A stretch of DNA of 64,000 nucleotides. Source: Byssothecium circinans. Taxonomy: Eukaryota; Ascomycota; Dothideomycetes; Pleosporales; Massarinaceae. The position numbers and the translations under genes are program-made. Where the stretch lies: assembly GCA_010015675.1 (NCBI GenBank), contig ML976979.1, positions 163,556-227,555 of the forward strand, written 5' to 3'. The notes below the pieces were generated by a model that saw only the letters and a program-made list of their open reading frames with translations, did no database searches and was not told where the DNA came from. Shown in pieces: positions 1-9,710 of the stretch. Each line of letters opens with the position of its first letter. Position 1 is the first letter of the stretch.

Positions 1-2918
1 CGCGTGCTGAACGGTACAAGTTGCTCTTGTACGAAGAGGGCGCGTTTTTCAAGGCGCATCGGGATACTGAGAAGGTTCCGGGAATGTTCGGCACGCTAGT
101 CATTTGCTTGCCATCGTTGCACAGTGGTGGGGAAGTCTATCTGGCGCATGGCAAGAAGAAGCAGAAGTTGGAGACCGCACCGACTTCTGCATGGGAACTT
201 TCGACGCTGGCTTGGTATGCAGATGTTTCGCATGAGATTCGGCCGGTCACGTCGGGTTATCGTCTGGTTTTGACGTATAATTTGGTACAGGACCAATTCG
301 AGCCAAAGCAGACGGCTGCGGCTCTGGATGCCAGTCACGCTCGCTTCGCAAAGGTGCTGCAGGGCTGGAATAAGAACTCGGAGGTTTTAAACCTCGAAAA
401 GCTGCTCTACCCACTCGAGCATCAATATACGGAAGCCAGTCTCTCTCTCAGGAGCTTGAAAGGGCAGGATGCTGCGAAAGGCCGGTACCTAGAACAGCTG
501 TGCTCGAAAAACGGAGTGTTTTGGTTCCTGGGCCAGATGACCCGGGAAGAGGCAGGGGAAGACTATGGCTACGGCTACGATGATGGCGAAGAAGACAACA
601 AATATAGCCTCGACTATGTCGTGACACCAGCTGGGACCAGGATTAATCTGAATCTTGATGAGATCGACACGGAGACGGAACTGCTAGCTGACTTGGACGA
701 TCTTTATCATGGTCGGCATGCTGATAGTGAGGATGAAGGAGAATTTACGGGCAACGAAAATATGCCTTCGCAGTATCGGTACCACGACTCAGTAAGACTC
801 CTCTACTACGACTATTGTTCAATTCCTAACGTACTGCAAGGTGGTCATTCTGATGCGCAAGTTGCATCTTGTCGAGAAGTTCTTTGAGCGTTCGTTCTAC
901 GATCCCAACCTATATAGAGCCTTCCTCAAATTCGTCTACGATGACTACGAGGCCAATCCTGACGAAAAATCCGCCGAAGTGGTGGCCAGTGCTATAAAGT
1001 GCACGTTACAAGAGACCGTCACTTTCTTGTTGCCGAAAACTGCTGACAAGGACCTTCGTGCAACGCGCTTCTATAATTCGACGGTGTATGGGTACGGCCC
1101 CCTATCTGAATCACGTCAGATTGAAGACTGGCAACAATTATTTGCCGAGGTTGCTGATCGTGCGTGTGCCATGGGACGTTCCGATCTCGTGCGTGACGCC
1201 TTGCAAAAGCTAGTGCGCAATACATCGTGGACATCCTCAACTTCGCTCATGAAGCTGGTAGCTACGTTTGTTGAACGAGAAGCTACTGCTAAGGGGGCAA
1301 ACAGTGCGGAAATTTGGTCGGAATGGTACGTAAACCCCGAGGCGGTGGAACTGACTGCGAACACCCTTGATGAGCTGAGGTGCTTTTGTGCTGCAGTCGG
1401 GTATCACAATCTGGCATCGCTTTTTCTTATCAAGTTATCAGCTAGTTGGTTCAAAATGCTCATTCTGCCAGGCTATCCTTTCCGCCCTCGCAAACACCGA
1501 CATACGAGACCATCAACCAATATCGCAAAGTGCTCGATGACGTCAGATCTCAATCGGCTGTCGCAAATTCACCCTCCTTCTACGAATGGGAAGGGGCTCG
1601 GATTGGGGAGCTGCTCCGCTTGGTCAATTCCTACAGCATATCTGATGTCAAGGCTATGGTGGAACTGCTTTTATCCCCATGGCAGGCAGCCTACATGGAA
1701 ATGTGAGTATAGCCTCTTTGGAAGCCCTGCTTTGCTGATCGCTCCAGTATCCTACCTGTAGTATTGATGGAACGCTGCTGCTTTAGCGCGTTAGCTCTAT
1801 TATCTGGTCTAGGGAGACACGGCATAGAACGCGAGTCTTTTCGCTCTGAGGTTGTCAAGCCCACGTTTCAAGCCCTCATTCGCATAGACCCTCCGATCAT
1901 CAAGTTGACGCTGGCCAACTTGGGCATGAGCAAATCTGCCAACAGCAACACTCGTACGGGGCCTAAGTCGTCTAACGATGTCGTCTTGTCAGACGAGAAC
2001 CAACCCAGTGCATCTTTTTACGCCTTCGTGCTCAAGCAGACGATCAGCATGGGCCTTTATACCGAAGCAACAAGGCTCCTCGAACACGGCTTACCCGATC
2101 TTCCAAATGACGGGTCGAACGCCTGGAGCGAGTGGAAGCGACTATTTTCCTTCATTGAAAAGTTGTTTGACGCTTTTAAAGTGGCTGGGACAGGCACACA
2201 CCAACAAACTACACAAGCTTTCATTCTCCCGTCCTTGACGAGAGCAGCACAATGGCTTTCTCCACGTCGACCCATCGAACCTCGCGACTGGTCGCGCACA
2301 ACGAACCACGTATGTAGCCAGCCAGCATGCCAAGAGCTGCGGCGCTTCCTCCATAACCCAAGGGAGACTGTCGGGCGGTTCAAATACGCCAACTACGTCC
2401 ACGAACACCTAAAAAGCGCGCTGGGCTATCGGCACTACAAGTTCGAAGTTGAGCGGGGCAGATATCCGTACACGCTTGTTGTGTATAAGACGAAGAGCGA
2501 GTGGGAAGCGCAGGAGGCGCAGTGGCAGGCGGATGTGAAGCAGATGCGCGATGTGGTGACGAGGTTGAAGGGGCATAAGCACTGCAAGAACGTGTTGGGG
2601 GATGAAGGGGCGAAGAAGTTGGAAGAGGTTGCGTTGATGGTTACACAGATAGGTACGCGGTCTACATCTCTATATATGACGCCAGCTACGATGCCAGCAC
2701 AGCCTCAGTCGCTATATCCTGCGAATCCGGCAGCGCAGCCTCGGAGATCTTATCAACTTCCAGCGCCGGGGGGCATGCGGGCGCAGGGATTGGGTCCATC
2801 GATAGTTCAGCCATTTCATCCTACGTCCGGCTCGGCGCAGAACGTACTTGGTGGAGGTGCGAATGCGCAGCAGAAGGGGTTTGCGGATGTGATTGATTTG
2901 ACTGATGATGGGAGTTAA
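1..2918 (+). CDS. 2OG-Fe(II) oxygenase-fold protein, 5' end outside the window
   Basis: The frame is open from base 3 and already inside the catalytic domain, so the true start lies upstream. I infer exons <1-791, 841-1400, 1472-1702 and 1748-2918, giving at least 916 residues; the 49-nt first intron matches one at the same place in the downstream paralogue. The non-haem iron site looks intact: an H-R-D triplet at 57-65, the distal His at 231-233 (DVSHEIRP) and the 2-oxoglutarate-binding Arg at 261-263 (SGYR). The rest is a long helical region of unknown role, a short Cys-containing PRDW segment and a Pro/Gln-rich tail ending in VIDLTDD, which fits a SUMO-interacting motif. The family is common in fungi and its substrate is unknown. 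The third intron boundary (1401-1471) is the least certain; its acceptor is supported by alignment to the paralogue. Confidence 0.8.
792..840 (+). other. intron 1 of the 2OG-oxygenase gene
   Basis: A 49-nt phase-0 intron with donor GTAAGA, a CTAAC branch sequence near the 3' end and acceptor AG. The downstream paralogue has an intron at the homologous codon. Confidence 0.8.
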
Positions 2919-3413
2919 GGAGGCTGACTTGCTGGGTTGATGGGGACTTGGCGGACGCGTGTATGTGTATGGGTTGGGAGTTTGGAAGCGCTTTGTGGTG
3001 TGTGTATTAGTTTCCATTGTACTTTTGATATTGTAATACCAGACTCGTCGCCTTCAATACACAATCTGCCATGTGTGACTGGGATGCATTTACTTCCATA
3101 TTAAGTTTTTAACAGCGTTTTCTTATTTTGAACCCATATACAGCTCGTTTGTTGTTTGTTTACAAGATATACACGTGGAAGAACTAAGCTTAAGGGAGGA
3201 ACCACTCGTTCCATGTTGACCCTCCGTTCTGAACTCCTGAGAAAGCCCGATCCCTGCTCGGGAGGGAGCGGATAGGTCCCGTGACATCGTGTTGTTTTGG
3301 TCTTAGCACGACGCGTCGCGTTTAAGGTTTCAATTTCCCAATTGATCGTCTGTGCACCCCTTCATCCCTCTCAACGCTTTCCGATCCGCATTCCACAGCT
3401 ACACACCGGAACA
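2919..3413. other. intergenic region between the two paralogues
   Basis: No open reading frame of note. It must hold the terminator of the upstream gene and the promoter of the downstream one. The ATG at 3414 sits in a good context (ACAATGACG) after a pyrimidine-rich leader. I see no other feature. Confidence 0.5.
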
Positions 3414-6400
3414 ATGACGAGGTTTGGAAGCTATTGGGCCATGGCCCAGCGACGCTATGATATGGGTCGAAATACACTATGGGGCTACAATGAGGGAGAA
3501 GACGAAGAGGATGAGAGTGCATATGATCGACACGGGTGGGGTTTCGACTCTATGGACTGCTGGGAAGAGGAAGAAGATGAAGAAGATGAAGATAACGAAG
3601 ATGAAGATGATGAAGATGAAGATGAAGAAGACGAAGGCGAAAGCGAAGTGGATGAAGCTCAACAAGACTTCAAAACCCAACTGAAAACATGTCTAGATGG
3701 TATCCAGAACGACGGCTCCCCTTGGTCCCTCCGAACGTACCAAGATTACACCAATCCAAGTCTACAGATCGATGGGTGCGGATTAATCAGGTTACCACTT
3801 TCAGAACGAGATGCGGCGGCTATCAGCAAACAAGCAGTGCCCACGGCTGTCGGCATGTGGGCACTGGGTGCGAGCAAGGTCAAATGTCGGAACCCCGCGT
3901 GGACCGCTTATCTGGATAAGGTCGCTGGAAAGTCGGTTGGGGACCTAGGGGTCCAGGTTAAGGCATACTTGGAGGCGAGAGGGTTGATACTATACGCCAA
4001 AGGCGCCTCGGTGGGAGCCGAGACGCAGAAGTGGCAGGAAGAAAGACCGCGTGTGTTTGGTACGCTACTCGTGTGTCTAGCTTCAGAGCATGAGGGTGGA
4101 GCCGTGCATATCGTTCAGGGAAAGCAGCATGATACCTTGGAGACCAGCTCGACATCAGCCTTCGATTTATCGACCCTGGCATGGTATTCCGACGTGCACC
4201 CCGAGTTCCGGCCGCTCGCATCGGGTTATCGGCTCGCGCTAGTCTACGATCTGATGTGCAATGAAGAAGGCACCAAAAATAAGCCAGAAGCCGCAGAGTT
4301 CGAGAGAAGAGGTGCTCAGATGGAACGTCTCTTGACGCTGTGGCGTGACGAACACCAGGATATGCCTCCCCTGATATACCCTCTTTTTAATGAATATGAC
4401 AAAGGGAAGATCTCGCTTCAGACCCCGAGAGGGCCCGATTTGGAGAGATGCAAGTTTCTGGAGAGGCGGTGCGCAAGCAATGGTGTCGTTTGGCTTATTG
4501 GAACATTGAAACGACGTAAACGGTATATTGGCTCAGAAGACAGCAGGCAGAAGATCTCCTTGTCCGGCTCTTTGTTCACCTTCAGCGGGTCGAATTGGCA
4601 CATCAATCTTGGTCGAGTTTCTGAGCGAGACATTCTGGTCGACTTCGACGATTTCTACTGTCGTGACCCCGATAGCACGAATCAAGTATCAAGATTCTAC
4701 AGTCGCCATGTGTGTAGTTATTGGACCGACAAGGTACGTTTGTATTTCCACTTCTCTAGGACAATGCAGTGTCAGCCTCCAGCAACAGTCATCTGCAGGT
4801 TTGGCCGGCCAAGCGTGGCAAGACTTCTCTATTAGTACCGTGCTGATTCCAAAATACTGCTAGGTGATTGTCCTTCTTCGCAAAGAAACACTCGTCGCAT
4901 AGTTCACAAAAATGAGTCATCACGAAACGGGCCAACTTTCAGAGTTTTTTCACTTCCTTCAAGACGACCAGGCACGCTATCCCGATGCAAACCTTCCAGA
5001 GTTCGTAGGCGATGCGATGAAGAAGATCATGTCCATCGCATGCGACCAAATCATGGCAACGCCCTTCAACCCTGTTAAACAAGGCCCGTCCGAAAGTATA
5101 AGCCACATGGTTATTCGTTACCTCGCTGAGAAGAACCGATCCCATCTAGCCAGAGAGGCTTTGCTCGAGATCACTCAGAAGCCATCATGGTTATTCTCTG
5201 AAGGACGTGTTCGCATTGTCGCAACGCATATCGCGGTGACCCAGAAAAACCGGAGTGACAACAAAGTTTGGCTTGACAGGTGACAGACCACCCTCGATTG
5301 CATCATCTGGGATACTGCTAACGGAAGCCAGGTTTTCCTCAAGCCTGCCAAAGGCTAGAACCTTCACCCAAATTGTGGATACTATAAAGAGTTTCGACGA
5401 GTTTAAATTGCATTTGGTCGACACGTACCAAGACATGTGCGACAGGTGGAAAATGGCCAAGGTGGAAAGCGCGTTGAAACGTACCAACTCATTCTCCAAG
5501 GACGCCAGCCCCGCTCTTCTGTTGATCCTTCCAAAAGTTGGCATGGCGCGCTACTCCAAGTTCATTCTACCAGTCCTGGTCGCTAGCGCCGACAAGATGG
5601 CGCTTTTGAAATATTTGATCGAGCTCTACAAAGCGACAGAAACAGCAGCGCATCCAAGCATCGTGAAGCCCATCTACGCCGCTATCTTGAAGGCCGATCC
5701 GCCGATTATTCAACTGACGATCGATGACATTTGCCCGAACTCATCTCAGCCAAACAAGATCGTTCACCCCGCTCGCGTCTCGTCAAAGCCGACCCCCGAT
5801 AAGAAAGTACAACATGTCGAGAGATACTTCAGCTTCCTCACCGTATTCTACCGAACCCTGAATCTGGGTCTTATTGAAGAGAGCAAGCGCCTAATCAGTG
5901 CAAACTTCCCACCACTTTCCGTGATCGAGTCAGAGCTTGGAACCAATTGGATCGAGCTTGTCAACTTCATCATCAAATTGGTTCGATTCTTCAAACATTG
6001 TAAGGATGCCAGGGTCTACACCGTATTTCGCACCTTGGCAGTCCCCGTCGTGTACAAGTTAGCAGAATATCAGATAACGAACCGACCTCACAAACCACGG
6101 AACTGGGCACGCCTTCGAGTAAAACCTTGCGCAGGTGGATGTCCCCACTGCTCAAAACTCAACCGGTTTCTACTCGATCCAAACCAAGAAGATGCACATT
6201 TCGCATACCCGACAACGATCCGCGATAGACATAGGGGCAAGCTTAGTGAAGATGACTATAAGACGAAGATCGTCAACACTGACAAGGGACCTAACCTGGT
6301 GGTCTATAAGACAAACAATGCATACTCAAGGGCTGATAAGGCGTGGCGGGCGAGACAATCGCTGTTAAAAGAGCTTAGTGGATATCTTGGAAGAATTGAG

Positions 6401-6589
6401 CTCAGCGAGGCTGCAGAAGACGCTGCGTTCGTTGATCGCTTAATTCGAGCTGTGGAATCCGAGGAACGGGATGCTATGAGATGCGTTCAGTTACCAGAAT
6501 TTGGCGACGTGGGAGCGGAAGTCTCATCTTCTGCAACTGACTTACCGATCGTCAACGATGCTGCGAACGTGCCAATGGTTGGGACTTGA
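3414..6589 (+). CDS. degenerate 2OG-oxygenase-fold paralogue (possible pseudogene)
   Basis: This is a tandem paralogue of the preceding gene. The best model is 3414-4733, 4864-5279 and 5332-6589 (998 codons with stop), colinear with the upstream protein. After about 50 residues comes an acidic Glu/Asp run (residues 51-81) encoded by GAA/GAT repeats, which may favour a nuclear or chromatin role, though that is a guess. The fold around FGTLLVCLAS and SGYRLALVYDL is kept, but the iron-binding H-x-D is gone (the segment reads GAETQKW) and the distal His is displaced (DVHPEFRP), so oxygenase activity is unlikely. Codon 453 is TAG (4900-4902); moving the first acceptor to that same TAG would remove the stop at the cost of about 12 residues. 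A Cys-rich PRNW segment near 6100-6160 matches the equivalent part of the first gene. It could be a non-catalytic paralogue or a young pseudogene. Confidence 0.7.
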
Positions 6590-7025
6590 TGCGAGTCGAC
6601 ACTCAGTGTATGTACAATAGGTATCTCGATACAGAGGCTTCTCGTTTGTAATGCAAAGCCGTATGTCAAAGCCTTAAGTGTACGCGATTTTATGTGACCG
6701 TTGAGTGACACGTTTGAGAGTGGGACTATAAAATCTCAGTACCTGAACACTTCAACATCTCAATCCATCCGCGCACTATATCGATTAGGGGGCTGATAAT
6801 TGGTCGAAACCCTAAATCTAGGCCTTAAGGGTCAGCAGTTTGATTGCGGGATAGCTTAAATAGCCTCATTGAGATAGGTTTATTGGTCGAGTCCCATTAA
6901 GGTGATTGGACGACTAATATCGGCTTAACGACATGGTGAACCCTTTTCTCTCTTTCGCCATCTCCCCTCCCACTCTTCACACACAGAGGGCTTGACTTTT
7001 CACCGCGCAGACACTTTCTACAATC
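6590..7025. other. intergenic region
   Basis: This stretch separates two + strand genes. It becomes pyrimidine-rich just before 7026 (TTTTCTCTCTTTCGCC), as is usual in front of filamentous-fungal starts. I see nothing else in it. Confidence 0.5.
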
Positions 7026-7808
7026 ATGGACGCTTCGGTGCTTCGAGGTCTACTAAGTTCACCGCTCGAAATCCAGTGCGAAATTCTCAGGCTACTCGCC
7101 GACAACCTCGACGCGTACTCCGCGGTCATTCAACAGCCCGAAATTGCCAGAGTTCTGCAATTCAACTTCAAAACCCAGCTCCGCCTGTTGCGAAAGTGGC
7201 ATCCTGGGCCGCATGCCAACGAGCTCCAAAGCATACTCGTCACCGTCGTTCTCGTGCGCATTCAAGGCACCCGATCGACCAAGAAGCTAGTAAAGCTTTT
7301 AGATGCATCGCTCCAAACGGCAGAGATGGACTTCAAGCCCAGTGAACCGAATGATGCAGTCGAGTACATACACCAATACAACGCGTTACACAGCTCCACC
7401 AAACGCATCGCCGCATCGTTCGCCTTTACAAACCTATCTCGTTACGCGTCAACGCCACGGGACGCCAAACCTCCATCTGGTCTCGACCTCCCCACTACTA
7501 TAGAAAAGCACCGTATCCAACGTGCAATCTATCGTCTACACCTCTACGTTGCGGTCTGCAACTTACCTAAGAGCAAACGCAAGCGAAATCGCCAAAAGCG
7601 AGTCAAACTTCTCTTCACCCGAGGGACGAGCTGGGAATTCGATGAAATTCGAAGCATTGCGGAATGGATCATATCGAGATTTCCGCGAAAAAATCAGATG
7701 CGATGCGAACATGCGTACGACAGGCAATTCTTCGAACACATCCACATGCACTTTGAGCAAGACACAGCTCCCCTCGTATACAACTCTGCAGCAAAAAAGC
7801 AGCTATAG
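7026..7808 (+). CDS. F-box-like fungal hypothetical protein
   Basis: Single-exon gene of 260 residues. The N-terminus has an F-box-like start (SPLEIQCEILRLL), then a helical middle and a segment of the pattern RAIYRLHLYVAV...SWEFDEIRSIAEWI that recurs in a large family of uncharacterised fungal proteins. A basic stretch (KSKRKRNRQKRVK) near residue 185 could be a nuclear localisation signal. F-box proteins of this kind usually act as substrate adaptors of SCF ubiquitin ligases, but only the first 40 residues support that here. The start ATG follows a TCTACAATC leader. The reading frame is intact, and the gene ends 69 bp from the 3' end of the convergent zinc-finger gene. Confidence 0.7.
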   Translation: MDASVLRGLLSSPLEIQCEILRLLADNLDAYSAVIQQPEIARVLQFNFKTQLRLLRKWHPGPHANELQSILVTVVLVRIQGTRSTKKLVKLLDASLQTAEMDFKPSEPNDAVEYIHQYNALHSSTKRIAASFAFTNLSRYASTPRDAKPPSGLDLPTTIEKHRIQRAIYRLHLYVAVCNLPKSKRKRNRQKRVKLLFTRGTSWEFDEIRSIAEWIISRFPRKNQMRCEHAYDRQFFEHIHMHFEQDTAPLVYNSAAKKQL

Positions 7809-7877
7809 GTTAAAGTGTATTTTAGAATATAGTTAAGATAATATAAGAGATAGCAATAAATTGTTTAAAACTCTGTT

Positions 7878-9385
7878 TTATAGCAGCGCGACTGCGTACT
7901 GGTCGCGGGTAGTGTTGGGCTTAATTTCCTTCGGTGGACGCTCGCAAACGGGACAGATCAGGTCTTCTCGCGACCCTAACCCACGACTTCTTCGCACAAG
8001 AGAATTCTGTTTTAGCTCGGTGACATCTTTGTGTTTGTCCTTCAAGTGGCATCGAAAGTCTGCCTCACTTTCGAACTCCAGGTGGTGATCTATATCGCAG
8101 GCCCACGTCATCATATGTACTCGCCGCGCCCAATCTTCGCCGTGAAAGGATGTCATATGCGCCACTCAGTCCGTGGGCGAGTCGAAGAATCGTATGTTTT
8201 CTTAGCATTTCTCTGACAAGCAGATGTAGGGCTGAAGGTCGTGGTCGATGTGTTTTCTGAATTACGATCAGCTAGGAACTGTGAGTGACGGACGAAATAC
8301 ATGCCTCCAATATACCTCGGTCAGGCACGACTCAGGCAGTGGTTCGAAGCAATAAGGGCAAATGCACCGTCCTCCGTAGCCAGAAGGAGTTGGTGGGTTT
8401 GGATAGTCCCGCACTTCTTCCTCGCTTGGGACGGGTCCGCTCCTTTGGCTCGAGATCTCGGTTTTAGTTTTCATGCGTCTGCTTAACAGACTTGGGTTTA
8501 CCTTCGAAAGTTGAGTGGTTGATGGAGGTTGGAACTGTTTTATCGCTTCATCCTTGACGGCCGGTCGCACTGGAGCGGATTTTATAGGCGGCATTGAAGC
8601 AATTGCATGCGGCTTTGGAAAAGATTCTGTACTGGGCGCGCTGCCGCCCGTTTCGAGGTGTCCGGAATAGGCTAGCTTCTCCTCATGCCTTTGCTTGTAC
8701 AGTAATCGCTTGCAACGGAGGTATATAGAGTATCCCAGGTGGTCGGCTAGCGATTTCTGAGCTGCAGGAAACTGACGTCGTACAAGCAACTTTGCCAGTT
8801 CACAAAAATACGCATCGTCAGGCCTGGAGTAGTGGGTATCCAAGCGCTCCGACGTAGTAGGGATTGTCGACTTCCTGACCCGCACCACCAAGTCCAGTAG
8901 CATATCCATTGATAAATCAACGGTCTCCCATGGGGTGCCCTGGTACGCCTGCCATCTCTTCTCGATGCTCGTTTCATCCGGGCGTTTGTCTCTCCTCGCC
9001 CCCCTGAAATCGCGTCCACGCCGGAAGAAGCCGAGGATGCTAGCGGCCCTTGGGGAGAGCGTATGACTTTCTCCAGGTTTGAGGTGATTGCACCAAGAAG
9101 GCCAACAATAGCCATCTGAACGTCTTCATGGTCTCGCAGGCGGTCATCTAGACGAAGGCCAGGACGACTCGTCACTCCAGCGTACTTGCTCCATATTGAT
9201 AATCGTTGTTTTAAGGAGGCAACCAAAGTTGCTGCGCCCGTGTCGGATGCGGAAGTATTTGTATCGACAAGCTCCAAACATCGATTAACGGCGTACAGTA
9301 TCCTCGTGTCGTCCGCTGGAGCCGAAGTTGCCAAGTCGGCAGCCTTGTGGCCTTCATTCGGTGATTGTTTTGGGGTCGACGCCAT
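7878..9385 (-). pseudogene. C2H2 zinc-finger protein of the fungal acuF-like family, decayed
   Basis: Three reading-frame pieces join into one member of a family common in ascomycetes. The N-terminal helical region (SIWSKYAGV, LDDRLRDHEDV) starts at ATG 9385. The middle (from about 8990) includes the DMLLDLVVRVRKS and HYSRPDDAYF segments. The C-terminus has CPYCFEPLPE, YICLSEKC, TWACDIDHHLEF with HLKDKH, and CPVCERPP zinc-binding pairs. Three lesions are visible: a frame change at a C6 run (8999-9004), TAA at 8202-8204 just after YICLSEKC, and TGA at 8166-8168 where a Trp is expected (SPTD-W). A short intron probably lies between about 8300 and 8240. The family's role is unknown despite the frequent oxidoreductase label. 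It could be an expressed gene if the lesions are assembly errors. Confidence 0.65.
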
Positions 9386-9710
9386 CTATACAGTGACGAC
9401 TAGAGCCTACGATAGGCTTGTAGTGCTAAGTCACGGCATGACAATCAAATGCACAGAGGTGATGGGTGGGAAAAGGTCGCCTCAACCCGCCCCTCGCTTG
9501 CAGCCTATCCCCAATCTTATCGATAAGGATAGACTTCCCCGCATCCCTTCACAGTTTCAGCCTCGCTCGAAGAGTCACCACCATGCCACCCACCACCGTG
9601 CATCGCGGATTCACTGATTATGAGGAGTTCTAGGATATCGTACAGTCTCGCCCGATCCCATACCTTTGGCGCTGTGCTCCCGATCGAACCTCTCTCGCAA
9701 ATCATTCGAT
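9386..9710. promoter_or_regulatory. divergent intergenic region
   Basis: This 325-bp gap separates the start of the minus-strand zinc-finger gene from the presumed start of the plus-strand kinase gene, so it must serve both promoters. I see no TATA box or recognisable operator, only a CACCACCAT/CACCCACCACC run near 9580-9600. Confidence 0.4.
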
